Source of the DNA: Acetobacteraceae bacterium
GTDB taxonomy: Bacteria; Pseudomonadota; Alphaproteobacteria; Acetobacterales; Acetobacteraceae
NCBI GenBank assembly: GCA_025354865.1
Contig: JANXMB010000109.1
Span: 1-40,857 of the forward strand
Length of the DNA stretch: 40,857 nt
Direction of reading: 5' to 3'
The stretch's first letter is position 1. Each line of letters opens with the position of its first letter. The translations under genes and the position numbers were made by a program. Below, piece by piece: positions 7,088 to 15,529 of this stretch. The notes under the pieces are model-generated. The model was not told where the DNA came from and made no database searches. It worked only from the letters and a program-made list of their open reading frames with translations.

Positions 7088-7321
7088 TCACTCGGCTTTG
7101 GCAGCCGTCGCCAGGGCCTGGACGTCCAGAGATTCCGCCGTGGCCTCGACATGTACCGCGACGGCTGCCGCAAGGGCCGCGCCGTCGAAGGTGCCGGCGT
7201 CGGTGTTGATGACATAGCCGTAGAGGTTTTCGAGGATCGGCGCGTTGGACGGCCGAGCCTGGGCCGGGGCGGCAATGGTGAGCAGGGCGAGCATCCCTGC
7301 CAGAGCGAGGAGAATATGCAT
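7088..7321 (-). CDS. Small secreted protein, unknown function
   Basis: 77 residues. Residues 1-23 form a signal peptide (HILLALAGMLALLTIAAPAQA). The mature part, about 54 residues, is Ala-rich with the segment APILENLYGYVINTDAGTFDG and has no cysteines or catalytic motif. The ATG at 7321 was chosen because it begins the signal peptide; longer in-frame starts add an unlikely Cys-rich tail. It lies just outside the 60-bp repeat and would have been convergent with the GH51 gene before the insertion. Not recognised. Confidence 0.5.
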   Translation of the reverse strand: MHILLALAGMLALLTIAAPAQARPSNAPILENLYGYVINTDAGTFDGAALAAAVAVHVEATAESLDVQALATAAKAE

Positions 7322-7554
7322 CGACGGCGGACTCCGCTTGGCGCATTGAGGCGGCGCCATTTGACAAGTGAGAGTCTTCGAAGCAATTTGCGTGCCATTC
7401 TTGCAAGATATTGATTTCATGCAACTCACGGGATTGTGAGGCGACATTAAACGACAAGAGTGTAAAATTTTCCGACATAAATAAGAGATTTCTTATAATT
7501 TATACGATACCGCCCCACCCGTCGCGCCACCCCAAACCGCCAACATAATCGCTA

Positions 7555-7576
7555 GACATAAACATATCTTTATGTC
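7555..7576 (+). promoter_or_regulatory. Operator of the SahR-like regulator / metH operon
   Basis: A perfect inverted repeat, GACATAAA / TTTATGTC with the six-base centre CATATC, lies 11 bases before the regulator ATG. ArsR-type dimers bind AT-rich inverted repeats of this size, so autoregulation and control of metH are likely. An AT-rich stretch with a TATAAT at 7494-7499 lies upstream and may hold the promoter. Confidence 0.65.
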
Positions 7577-7587
7577 ACAAACCCGCC

Positions 7588-8508
7588 ATGGACCAACTCC
7601 TGGCCAGCCTCCGAGCCGCCGCAGAACCAACGCGCTTGCGCTTGTTGGCGCTGGCAGCGCGTGGCGCGTTCTGCGTCATGGAATTCACCGAAATCCTCGG
7701 CCAATCGCAGCCGCGCCTGTCCCGCCACCTCAAGCTCCTGGTCGAATGCGGCCTGTTGGATCGGGTGCGGGAGGGTACGAATGTATGGTTCGCCCTGCCC
7801 ACCGGCCCGGATGGCGACTTCGCCCGCGACGTGATCGGCCGCCTCCCCACCGACGACCCCACCCTCGAATCCGATCGGCGCCAGGCTGCTCGGGTGCTCG
7901 CCGAACGGGCGCGGGAAGCGTCGGAGAGTTTCCGGCGGACGGGGGCGGATTGGGACGAAATGCGGGCCTTGGGGTTGCCGGCGCACGATGTCGAGCAGGC
8001 GTTGCTGGCGTTGATCCCCGATCCCGGGCAGTTGCTCGATGTCGGCACCGGCACCGGCCGGGTGTTGGAATTATTGGCGCCTCGGGTGCGGCAGGCGTTG
8101 GGCGTGGATGCATCGAAGGCGATGCTGGCCCTCGCGCGGTCGCGTCTATCCGGGGAGGCTTTTGCCCATTGCGCGGTGCGCCAAGCCGACATGTATCGCC
8201 TGCCGCTGGCCAACGCGTCGTTCGACACCGCCGTGCTACAGATGGTGCTGCATTATGCCGAAGACCCGGCCGGCGTCGTGGCGGAAGCGGTGCGCGTGAT
8301 GCGGCCCGGCGGGCGGTTGATCGTCATCGACCTTGCCGCGCACGAGCGCACCGACCTCGCCGGCAAGCTGGCGCATCGCTGGTTCGGCTTTTCCGACGCC
8401 GCCATGCGCGACCTGCTGGCTGCGGCCGGCTTGCGCTCCGCCGAACCCGTGACCGTCCATGGACCGCTCGATGTGCGGTTGTGGCCGGCCGAACGCCCCC
8501 CTGTCTGA
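7588..8508 (+). CDS. ArsR-family regulator fused to a SAM-dependent methyltransferase domain (SahR-like)
   Basis: 306 residues in two parts. Residues 1-75 are an ArsR-type winged helix (LRAAAEPTRLRLLALA, recognition region SQPRLSRHLKLLVECGLL, wing REGTNVWFAL). Residues 110-306 are a class I methyltransferase-like domain: glycine motif DVGTGTGRVLEL from Asp151, the acidic strand end GVDASKAML, and the later RPGGRLIVIDL strand. In SahR-type regulators this domain senses S-adenosylhomocysteine rather than methylating a target, and represses methionine-cycle genes. The palindrome at 7555 and the metH gene 15 bases downstream fit that role. Whether it also has methyltransferase activity cannot be told. 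Confidence 0.85.
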   Translation: MDQLLASLRAAAEPTRLRLLALAARGAFCVMEFTEILGQSQPRLSRHLKLLVECGLLDRVREGTNVWFALPTGPDGDFARDVIGRLPTDDPTLESDRRQAARVLAERAREASESFRRTGADWDEMRALGLPAHDVEQALLALIPDPGQLLDVGTGTGRVLELLAPRVRQALGVDASKAMLALARSRLSGEAFAHCAVRQADMYRLPLANASFDTAVLQMVLHYAEDPAGVVAEAVRVMRPGGRLIVIDLAAHERTDLAGKLAHRWFGFSDAAMRDLLAAAGLRSAEPVTVHGPLDVRLWPAERPPV

Positions 8509-8523
8509 ACCGAGAACCTGTCC

Positions 8524-11500
8524 ATGTCCCGTCCCCATCTGCTCGATGCTCTGCGCGATACCGTTCTGCTGTGCGATGGCGGCATGGGCAGCCGGGTGCA
8601 GGCGCTCACGCTCGATACCGAAACGGACTATTGGGGGCGGGAGAACTGCACCGATGTGCTGTGCCTGTCGCGCCCCGATCTGGTGCGGGAAATCCATCGC
8701 GGCTACTTCGAAGCCGGCGCCGACATGGTGGAAACCAACACCTTCGGCGCGTCCCCGGTCACCCTGGCGGAGTTCGATCTGGCGGACCGAGCGTTCGAGA
8801 TCAACAAGATCGCGGGGGAGTTGGCGCGGGAAGCGGCCGATAGTTTCGCCGACGGGCGGCATCGCTGGGTGGTCGGTAGCATCGGGCCGGGCACGAAACT
8901 GCCGAGCCTGGGGAACATCGCGTACGATCCGTTGGAAGCGGCGTTGACGGAGCAGTGCCGCGGCCTGATCGCCGGCGGGGTCGATGCGATCCTGATCGAA
9001 ACCTGCCAGGACACCTTGCAGATCAAAGCCGCCGTCAACGGCGCCAAAATCGCTCGGCTTGCGGCGGGGGCGAATACCCCGATCTTCGTCCAGGTCACCG
9101 TGGAGACCACCGGCACCCTGCTGGTCGGGCCGGATATTGCCGCCGCTGCGGCCGTGATCGACAGCCTCGATGTGCCGTTGATGGGGCTGAACTGCGCCAC
9201 CGGCCCGCAGGAAATGGCCGAACATGTCGGTTGGCTCGCCGCCAACTGGCCCGGACTGATCTCGGTGCAGCCGAATGCCGGCCTGCCGGAACTGGTGGAC
9301 GGCCAGACGCACTACCCGCTGAATGCCGCCGATCTGGCGAGTTGGCTGGAACGTTTCGTCGCCGAGGACGGGGTCAATCTGATCGGCGGGTGCTGCGGCA
9401 CCTCCATCCCGCATATCCAGGCGCTCGACGCCATGCTGCGCAAGCGGTCGAAGTTCCGCCCTGCCCCGGTGGCGCGCAAGCCGATCTGGATCCCCTCGGT
9501 CGCCAGCCTGTATCAGGCGGTGCCGTTGCGGCAGGAGAACGCGATTTTCGCGATAGGGGAGCGTTGCAATGCCAACGGCTCCAAGAAATGGCGGGAATTG
9601 CAGGAAAAGCACGACTGGGACGGCTGCGTGTCGATGGGCCGCGAACAGGGGGGCGAGGGCTCCCACGCGCTGGACATCTGCACCGCCTTCGTCGGGCGGG
9701 ACGAAAATCTGGAGATGACGGAAGTCGTGCGCCGCTTCACCGCGTCGGTGAACACGCCGCTGGTGATCGATTCCACCGAAACCCCGGTGATCGCGGCGGC
9801 TTTGAAGCTGCATGGCGGCAAGGCCATCGTCAATTCCATCAACTTCGAGGACGGGGAGCAGGCCGCCACCGACCGGCTGAAGCTGGCGAAACAATTCGGT
9901 GCCGCCGTCATCGCTTTGACGATCGACGAGGTCGGCATGGCCAAGACCGCCGAGGACAAGCTGCGCATCGCGTCGCGGCTGATCGGTTTCGCCTGCGACA
10001 CGCACGGGTTGAAGCAATCCGATCTGATGATCGATCCCCTGACCTTCACCATCGCCACCGGCAACGAGGACGATCGCAAACTCGGCCGCTGGACGCTGGA
10101 GGGCATTGCCGCGATCCGGGAAAAATTCCCCGATGTGCAGATCGTCCTCGGGCTGTCGAACATCAGCTTCGGGCTGAACCCGGCGGCGCGCGCGGTGCTG
10201 AATTCGGTGTTCCTCGATCATGCGCAACGGGCCGGGATGACGGCGGCGATCGTGCATGTGTCGAAAATCCGGCCGCTGCATCTGATCGCGCCGGAAGAAG
10301 TGAAAGTCGCCGAAGACCTGATCTTCGATCGCCGAACCGAGGATTACGACCCGCTGCAAACCTTGCTGACGATCTTCGCCGACCGCAAACTCGCGGATGC
10401 CGTGAAGAAAACCCGCGCGGAAACGCCGGAAGGGCGGCTGAAAGATCGCATCATCGATGGCGATCGCAAGGGCCTGTCGGACGATCTGGAGGAGGCGCTG
10501 CTGACGCTGGAACCGCTCGACATCATCAACAACGTGCTGCTCGACGGCATGAAAACGGTGGGCGAGTTGTTCGGGTCGGGCAAGATGCAGCTACCGTTCG
10601 TGCTGCAAAGCGCCGAAACCATGAAGGCCGCCGTTGCCTATCTGGAACCCCGGATGGAACGGGCGGCCGGGCAGGAAAAGGGCACCATCGTGCTGGCGAC
10701 CGTGAAGGGCGACGTGCACGACATCGGCAAGAATCTGGTCGATATCATTCTGACCAACAATGGCTATCGGGTGGTCAATCTCGGCATCAAGGTGCCGTTG
10801 GCGGATATGCTGGCGGCGGCGCAGGAACATCGCGCGCATGCGATCGGCATGTCCGGGCTGCTGGTGAAATCAACCGTGGTCATGCGCGAAAACCTCGAAG
10901 AAATGTCGCGACGCAACCTCGATATCCCCGTCATGCTCGGCGGCGCCGCTTTGACCCGCAACTATGTCGAAGATGCCTGCGTCGAGGCCTATGCCAGCGG
11001 GCGGGTGGCCTATGCTCGCGATGCGTTCGACGGGTTGCATCTGATGGATCGGATCGTCGGCAACGGTTTCGACGACTACCTCGCGGCGATTCAGACAAGG
11101 CGCGTGGGCAAGCCGCGCAACACGACCCGCACGTTGGGGCAGGCCGATGCGCGGGCGTTCCAGCCGGTGGATATCGCCGCCGTGCGCAGCCGCCGCCACC
11201 GCCTGACCCGCGACGTGCCGCCGATGGTGCCGCCGTTCTGGGGTGCGCGCATCCTGGAAGCGGCGCCGAAAGCCATCGTGCCCTTCGTCAACGAGCGCAG
11301 CCTGTATCAATTCCAGTGGGGTTTTCGCAAACAGGGGCGTTCGCTGGACGAATTCCTCGGCTGGGCGAAGCAGGAATTGCGGCCGGTCATGCGCCGCATG
11401 CTGGGCATTTGCGAGGCGGAGGGCATCCTGAAGCCGCAAGCTGCATACGGCTATTGGAAGGTCGCCGGCCAGGGCAACGATCTGATCGTGTTCGACGCGG

Positions 11501-12009
11501 ATGGCGAAACCGAACTGACCCGCTTCGCGCTGCCGCGCCAACCGAAGGAGGACGGGGCCTGCATCGCCGATTTCTTCCGCGACGTGGACGATGCCGAACG
11601 CGATGTCATCGGCTTGCAGGTGGTCACCGTCGGGCAGAAAGCATCCGACACCGCGCGCGTTTGGTTCGAGGAAAATCGGTATCAGGATTACCTCTATTTG
11701 CACGGATTGTCGGTGGAAATGGCCGAGGCGATGGCCGAATACACCCATAAGCGAATCCGAGCGGAACTGGGTTTTGCGGCGGAGGACGATCGCGATATGG
11801 AGAAGATGTTGAGCCAATCCTATCGTGGCAGCCGGTATTCCTTCGGCTACCCCGCCTGCCCTCGGTTGGAGGATCAGGAACCGATCCTGAAACTGCTGGG
11901 GGCCGAACGAATCGGGGTCGATCTGTCGGACGAGTTCCAACTTCATCCTGAGCAATCGACCAGCGCGATCGTGGTGTTGAACCCGCATGCGAAGTATTTT
12001 TCGGTTTAG
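8524..12009 (+). CDS. metH: Cobalamin-dependent methionine synthase
   Basis: 1161 residues, slightly shorter than the E. coli enzyme. It transfers the methyl group of 5-methyltetrahydrofolate to homocysteine through cobalamin. All four modules are in order. The homocysteine domain (residues 1-310) has zinc ligands Cys224 in GLNCATG and Cys290-Cys291 in GGCCGT. The pterin domain starts near 340 (GERCNANGSKKW). The cap and B12 domain carry the cobalt-ligating DxHxxG as Asp730-Val-His732-Asp-Ile-Gly735. The C-terminal activation domain has YRGSRYSFGYPACP near the end. It follows the SahR-like regulator by 15 bases and is presumably cotranscribed. No cobalamin riboswitch is apparent. metF is not nearby. 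Confidence 0.97.
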   Translation: MSRPHLLDALRDTVLLCDGGMGSRVQALTLDTETDYWGRENCTDVLCLSRPDLVREIHRGYFEAGADMVETNTFGASPVTLAEFDLADRAFEINKIAGELAREAADSFADGRHRWVVGSIGPGTKLPSLGNIAYDPLEAALTEQCRGLIAGGVDAILIETCQDTLQIKAAVNGAKIARLAAGANTPIFVQVTVETTGTLLVGPDIAAAAAVIDSLDVPLMGLNCATGPQEMAEHVGWLAANWPGLISVQPNAGLPELVDGQTHYPLNAADLASWLERFVAEDGVNLIGGCCGTSIPHIQALDAMLRKRSKFRPAPVARKPIWIPSVASLYQAVPLRQENAIFAIGERCNANGSKKWRELQEKHDWDGCVSMGREQGGEGSHALDICTAFVGRDENLEMTEVVRRFTASVNTPLVIDSTETPVIAAALKLHGGKAIVNSINFEDGEQAATDRLKLAKQFGAAVIALTIDEVGMAKTAEDKLRIASRLIGFACDTHGLKQSDLMIDPLTFTIATGNEDDRKLGRWTLEGIAAIREKFPDVQIVLGLSNISFGLNPAARAVLNSVFLDHAQRAGMTAAIVHVSKIRPLHLIAPEEVKVAEDLIFDRRTEDYDPLQTLLTIFADRKLADAVKKTRAETPEGRLKDRIIDGDRKGLSDDLEEALLTLEPLDIINNVLLDGMKTVGELFGSGKMQLPFVLQSAETMKAAVAYLEPRMERAAGQEKGTIVLATVKGDVHDIGKNLVDIILTNNGYRVVNLGIKVPLADMLAAAQEHRAHAIGMSGLLVKSTVVMRENLEEMSRRNLDIPVMLGGAALTRNYVEDACVEAYASGRVAYARDAFDGLHLMDRIVGNGFDDYLAAIQTRRVGKPRNTTRTLGQADARAFQPVDIAAVRSRRHRLTRDVPPMVPPFWGARILEAAPKAIVPFVNERSLYQFQWGFRKQGRSLDEFLGWAKQELRPVMRRMLGICEAEGILKPQAAYGYWKVAGQGNDLIVFDADGETELTRFALPRQPKEDGACIADFFRDVDDAERDVIGLQVVTVGQKASDTARVWFEENRYQDYLYLHGLSVEMAEAMAEYTHKRIRAELGFAAEDDRDMEKMLSQSYRGSRYSFGYPACPRLEDQEPILKLLGAERIGVDLSDEFQLHPEQSTSAIVVLNPHAKYFSV

Positions 12010-12037
12010 TATTGGTTGGCCAAACGGCCGAACGGTA

Positions 12038-12128
12038 TGCGCGTAGGGTTGGCGTGGCGGCTGCGCGCAAAATCTCTGCGCGTAGGGTTGGCGTGGCGGC
12101 TGCGCGCAAAATCTATATGCGTAGGGTT
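12038..12128. repeat. 39-bp tandem repeat, about 2.3 copies
   Basis: Units start at 12038 and 12077, with a partial third at 12116. The first two are almost identical. Each opens with TGCGCG and carries CGCGCA near its end, so each can fold into a hairpin. The repeat lies between the metH stop and the lipoprotein start. It stays in frame on the minus strand as a 13-residue repeat, which I take as an accident of the 39-base period. Confidence 0.8.
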
Positions 12129-12187
12129 CCCATCCTGGCACGAAGCGCTATGTCTCCGCCGCACCAACCCATAAGGCGTTTGCGACC

Positions 12188-12619
12188 ATGACGATTCCCC
12201 GGCACACGACCCTGTTCTTCGGCCTCGCAGCCATCGGCGCATTGTTGCAAGGATGCGATGCGGGCAAGCCGTCCGGCCCGGCGGCGCGGCTTTACGAGGT
12301 GGATTTCAAGGGCGCCGCCAAAACCTGCGAGGCAGCGAAGCAGAAGCCGGTCGCCGGTAAGACGATCGAAGCGGCGATGAAAGTCGGCAGCGACGGCGGC
12401 TGGTGCGGCGTGCCGACAAGCAACGACAGCAAGCCCTTCGCGGCGGGGCTGCTGACCGCGCGCCCCGAACACGGCAAGGTGCTGGTGCGCAGCGTGGGGG
12501 ATGCGACGCGGATCGACTACACGCCGGAGTTCGGGTTTGCCGGCGCCGACAGCTTCACGGTGGAGCTGCTGCCGGGTTCGGCCGTCGTGCACGTTGCGGT
12601 GACCGCCGTCCCGCGCTGA
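12188..12619 (+). CDS. Small lipoprotein, unknown function
   Basis: 143 residues with a lipoprotein signal: hydrophobic core LFFGLAAIGALL and lipobox LQGC, lipidated cysteine at position 23. The mature part has two further cysteines (AKTCEAAK and GWCGVP) that could form a disulphide, and ends in a beta-rich section (IDYTPEFGFAGADSFTVELL) that resembles an Ig-like/cadherin-type strand pattern. Its membrane side cannot be decided. An AAGG ribosome site is about ten bases upstream. No operon partner is evident. Not recognised beyond that. Confidence 0.7.
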   Translation: MTIPRHTTLFFGLAAIGALLQGCDAGKPSGPAARLYEVDFKGAAKTCEAAKQKPVAGKTIEAAMKVGSDGGWCGVPTSNDSKPFAAGLLTARPEHGKVLVRSVGDATRIDYTPEFGFAGADSFTVELLPGSAVVHVAVTAVPR

Positions 12620-12671
12620 TTCTGGCAGGCCGCGCTTCCGCCTGTGGCCATCGCGTGCTTGGTGCTGGCAG

Positions 12672-12711
12672 GCGATTCAGACCTCCGGCGATCCCGCCTC
12701 CGGTCATCGCG
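12672..12711. repeat. Palindromic repeat, copy 4 with compensatory change
   Basis: A diverged copy of the 5585-5746 element. The inner stem is GGCG/CGCC instead of GGTG/CACC: a T-A pair has become C-G on both arms, so pairing is kept. The outer stem is shortened to GCGAT/ATCGC. A further degenerate half copy (ending CCATCGCGTGCTTGG) lies just upstream at about 12640-12665. Confidence 0.75.
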
Positions 12712-12815
12712 TGCTTGGCGGCCAAGCGCGCCGTGGCGATCCGACGAATCTGTAGCGTACGCCGCCCCTGGCCGTGGCATCGTCCGTTTCGACGCAACCA
12801 GCAACGGGCGAGATC

Positions 12816-12953
12816 ATGGCCAAGGGACAGCAGAAATCGAATCGAGAGACCAAGAAGCCGAAGAAGACCGACGCCGAGCGGCTGAAGGCCAAGGTGGGTC
12901 CGGGCTTGGCGTTGCCGGCGGTGGGTCAGCGGGAGTTGCCGAAAAAGAAGTAG
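12816..12953 (+). CDS. Small conserved basic protein (MAKGQQ type)
   Basis: 45 residues, very Lys/Arg-rich: MAKGQQKSNRETKKPKK, a central AERLKAKVGPG, and a PKKK end. From memory, tiny proteins with the opening MAKGQxxSNxExKKPKK are common in alphaproteobacterial genomes and are left as hypothetical. The charge suggests nucleic-acid or ribosome association, which is inference. The ribosome site is weak (GGGCGAG). It is convergent with the LOG gene, 15 bases away. Confidence 0.7.
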   Translation: MAKGQQKSNRETKKPKKTDAERLKAKVGPGLALPAVGQRELPKKK

Positions 12954-12968
12954 CCGCCTTGTCGGTCG

Positions 12969-13514
12969 TCAGATCGGCCGCGATAACCGCGCGAGGACCG
13001 CTTCGGGGCTGCCCAGTACCTCGATGAAGTCGCGCACCTCGGCGCTGGCGAAGCCGTGTTGGATCGTGGCCTCGATTGCCGCGACCAACGGTGCCCAGCA
13101 GCCGCCGATGTCGCAGATCAGGATCGGCTTGTCGTGCAGCTTCAGTTGCCGCCAGCTCAGGATTTCCATCGTCTCGTCCAGCGTGCCGATGCCGCCGGGC
13201 AAGGCCACGAAAGCGTCCGCCAGTTCGAACATGCGGCGCTTGCGGCTGTGCATGCCGTCGGTGACCTCCAGCACGCCCAGGCCGGTATGGGCGACTTCCC
13301 ATTTCAGCAGGAACTCGGGAATAACGCCTTCGACCCGGCCGCCGGCCGCGATCGCCGCATCGGCCAGAATGCCCATGATGCCAGCGCGACCGCCGCCGTA
13401 GACGACGGTCAGCCCGGCCTCCGCCAGTCCTTTACCCAGAACCCGCGCGGCTTCGGCAAAAGCGGGGTCGTTGCCGTTGCGCGATCCGCAGAAGACCGCG
13501 ACGGCCTGGATCAT
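12969..13514 (-). CDS. LOG-family nucleotide 5'-monophosphate phosphoribohydrolase
   Basis: 181 residues, typical of the LOG/TIGR00730 family (Rossmann fold). These enzymes cut the N-glycosidic bond of (cytokinin) nucleoside 5'-monophosphates to give a free base and ribose 5-phosphate. Key motifs are intact: VFCGSRNG near the start, VVYGGGRAGIMG, MHSRKRRM and the signature PGGIGTLDE. The start at 13514 overlaps the stop of the ThDP-enzyme gene (ATGA), so translation is coupled. Bacterial members act on AMP/CMP-type substrates or make cytokinins; which applies here cannot be told. Confidence 0.9.
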   Translation of the reverse strand: MIQAVAVFCGSRNGNDPAFAEAARVLGKGLAEAGLTVVYGGGRAGIMGILADAAIAAGGRVEGVIPEFLLKWEVAHTGLGVLEVTDGMHSRKRRMFELADAFVALPGGIGTLDETMEILSWRQLKLHDKPILICDIGGCWAPLVAAIEATIQHGFASAEVRDFIEVLGSPEAVLARLSRPI

Positions 13515-15142
13515 CGGCGCACGACAGGGGACGGGATGCTCTCGATCATGACGTTGACGACGGCGGGTTTGCCGCTGGCCAGCGCGCGTTCGATCGCCGG
13601 GGCCAGATCGGCGGCGCGCTGCACCAACTCCCCATGCCCGCCGAGGGCAGTTGCCACCAACTCGTAATGGGTCGGGTTCAGCTCGCAGCCATGGGTGCGG
13701 TTGGGGCCGTAATCCCGGACTTGCAGGTTGTATTCGGCGTTCCACCGGCAGTCGGTGCCGACGATGGCGACATAGGGCAGGTTCAGGCGGACGGCGGTTT
13801 CCAGTTCCGACATATGGAACCCGAACGTGCCGTCGCCCATCACCGCGAAGACGGGGGCGTTGGGTTCCGCGACACGGGCGCCAGCGGCCATGGGAATGGA
13901 GGAGCCGATGGAGCCGGCGACGCCGTTGATCATCCGGCGATCGTTCTGCAAGATGCTCTGGCCCCATTGCGCATACTCGCCGCCATCGCAGATCAGCACC
14001 GCATCGGGCGACCGATCCAGGAAGGTTTGCAGGATGCGAAAGACCTCGGCCGGGTGCAGCTTATCCTGGGTCGCGGACACGCCGGACCTGACGGAATCCG
14101 GCCGATCGGCGAAGGCGGCTTCGGCCTCGGCCACCCAGGCGGGATCGCCCTTGGCGCCGGCGCGGCGGATCAATGCTTCCGCCGCCGGGTAGGTGTCGGC
14201 GATGCAGCCGAACGCCAGACGCTTGCCCAGGACATCGGCTTCCCGCCCCAGAATGGCGCCTTCCGGATCGATGGCGACAAATTGGCAATCGGCGGAGATG
14301 AAGGGTTCGGCGGCAAATTTCAGGGTGAAATCGAGCGCCTTGCCCAGCAGCACAATCAAATCGGCGCGCTTCGCCACATCGCCGTAGCGGCCCAAAGTGG
14401 CGTCGTTGAAGCCGCGCGGCCCCTCGCTCAAGCAGCCCGGAATGCCCAGCGCCGCCTGCACCCGCGCCATCAGCGCTCGGCCTGGACGGTTGGCCAGCAC
14501 CGGGGCGCCGATCAGCAACGGGCGCTTCGCCGAGCGCACGATTGCCAGGATCGCATCGGCCGCCGCGTCGTTCAGCCCCGTCGGTTCGACGGTAAAATCT
14601 TCCGGCGACGGCCACAGGACGTCTTCCTCGTCCACAATGGCGTCGAGGATGTCGGACGGCAGGCTGAGATGCACCGGGCCGGGGCGGCCGGAGGTGGCGA
14701 TGCGGATGGCCTGCGCGACATCCATGCCGACGGTGGCGGTATCGGTCGCCATCCACGACGCCTTGGTGACCGGCGCGGCCATTTCGACCTGCTGCAATTC
14801 CTGAAAGCCGCCTTTGCCGAGTTGATCGGTTTCGGTGTGGCCGGACATCAGCACCATCGGGGTTTCTTGGCCCAGCGCGGTGAACAGCGCGCCGACCGCG
14901 TTGGCATGGCCGGGACCGCCGGTCACCCAGGCAATGCCGGGCCGGCCGGTCAGGCGCCCGTAGGCATCGGCCATGTGGACCGTCGCAGCCTCATGCCGGA
15001 CATGCCGCAGATCGAGTTTGCTTTCGATCGCCGCGTCGAACAGCGACATGATGTGATTGCCGGACAGGGTAAAGATATCGGTATGGCCGGCGCGTTCCAG
15101 GGTGCGCACGACGATATCGGCGCCGCGGATGGTTTTGCTCAT
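13511..15142 (-). CDS. Thiamine-diphosphate enzyme, acetolactate synthase-like
   Basis: 543 residues with the three-domain layout of the acetolactate synthase/2-hydroxyacyl-CoA lyase superfamily. The cofactor-activating glutamate is Glu51 in RHEAATVHMADAYGR. The central domain has the ADLIVLLGKALDFT segment. The C-terminal ThDP motif is GDGTFGF followed by the conserved Asn in TDCRWNAEYN. Members decarboxylate 2-oxoacids or cleave and join C-C bonds. Because it sits with an SDR dehydrogenase of the hydroxyacyl-CoA type rather than with ilvN, branched-chain synthesis is unlikely and a catabolic lyase or decarboxylase is more probable (inference). Third gene of the operon starting at 16441. Confidence 0.88.
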   Translation of the reverse strand: MSKTIRGADIVVRTLERAGHTDIFTLSGNHIMSLFDAAIESKLDLRHVRHEAATVHMADAYGRLTGRPGIAWVTGGPGHANAVGALFTALGQETPMVLMSGHTETDQLGKGGFQELQQVEMAAPVTKASWMATDTATVGMDVAQAIRIATSGRPGPVHLSLPSDILDAIVDEEDVLWPSPEDFTVEPTGLNDAAADAILAIVRSAKRPLLIGAPVLANRPGRALMARVQAALGIPGCLSEGPRGFNDATLGRYGDVAKRADLIVLLGKALDFTLKFAAEPFISADCQFVAIDPEGAILGREADVLGKRLAFGCIADTYPAAEALIRRAGAKGDPAWVAEAEAAFADRPDSVRSGVSATQDKLHPAEVFRILQTFLDRSPDAVLICDGGEYAQWGQSILQNDRRMINGVAGSIGSSIPMAAGARVAEPNAPVFAVMGDGTFGFHMSELETAVRLNLPYVAIVGTDCRWNAEYNLQVRDYGPNRTHGCELNPTHYELVATALGGHGELVQRAADLAPAIERALASGKPAVVNVMIESIPSPVVRR

Positions 15143-15174
15143 GGAGTGGTCCTAGCGGATCGGGTCGTTACGGT

Positions 15175-15468
15175 CTACGTGCCGGCTGCGCAGAGCACCC
15201 TGCCGGTCGAATTAGCCAAACGAAGTGGGAGAATAGCTTGGTACTCGGGCGAATTATACCACGCCATCGCCTGTTCCTGGCTATCGAATTCCAGGATCAC
15301 CGCGACATCGGCCGGCGGGTTGCCTTCAACCACGGTCGGCTTGAGGGCGCGTGCCAGAAAACGGCCACCATAGGCTTCCAAGGTCGCGACCACCTTGTCG
15401 CTATATTCCAGGAACGCGGCGTTTCTATGGACTGCGTTGAGTTCGGCGACGATATAGCCCTTGGGCAT
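15175..15468 (-). CDS. DUF1330 ferredoxin-fold protein
   Basis: 97 residues, the normal size for DUF1330, a dimeric alpha-beta barrel family. The typical segments are present: GYIVAELNAVHRNAAFLEYSDKV, the VVEG turn, ILEFDSQEQAMAWYNSPEYQ and a final basic LPLRLANSTGRV. No activity is established for the family; it is often found beside dehydrogenases and CoA-ligases. Two in-frame ATGs exist at 15474 and 15468. The second is preferred because the AAGGA ribosome site is eight bases from it and only two from the first. It is 32 bases upstream of the ThDP gene. Confidence 0.82.
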   Translation of the reverse strand: MPKGYIVAELNAVHRNAAFLEYSDKVVATLEAYGGRFLARALKPTVVEGNPPADVAVILEFDSQEQAMAWYNSPEYQAILPLRLANSTGRVLCAAGT

Positions 15469-15529
15469 GGCCATTGTCCTTCTGACATGGCGCGAGAAGC
15501 GGCGGGGCGAACCCCGCCGCGCCGAACGA

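Noticed and set aside
7322-7587. Cobalamin or SAM riboswitch upstream of the metH operon
   Set aside because: No conserved B12-box or SAM-aptamer pattern is seen; the palindrome and adjacent ArsR-type regulator explain control better.
8236-10359. Long open frame on the minus strand opposite the regulator and metH
   Set aside because: It is the complement of highly biased GC-rich codons in metH; composition is His/Arg/Gln-rich with no domain.
12009-12141. Minus-strand peptide with a 13-residue repeat (PYAQRFCAQPPRQ)
   Set aside because: It arises because the 39-bp intergenic tandem repeat keeps frame; the frame continues as a shadow of metH.
13634-15373. 579-codon open frame on the plus strand
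   Set aside because: Shadow of the ThDP-enzyme gene, whose catalytic motifs are intact on the minus strand.
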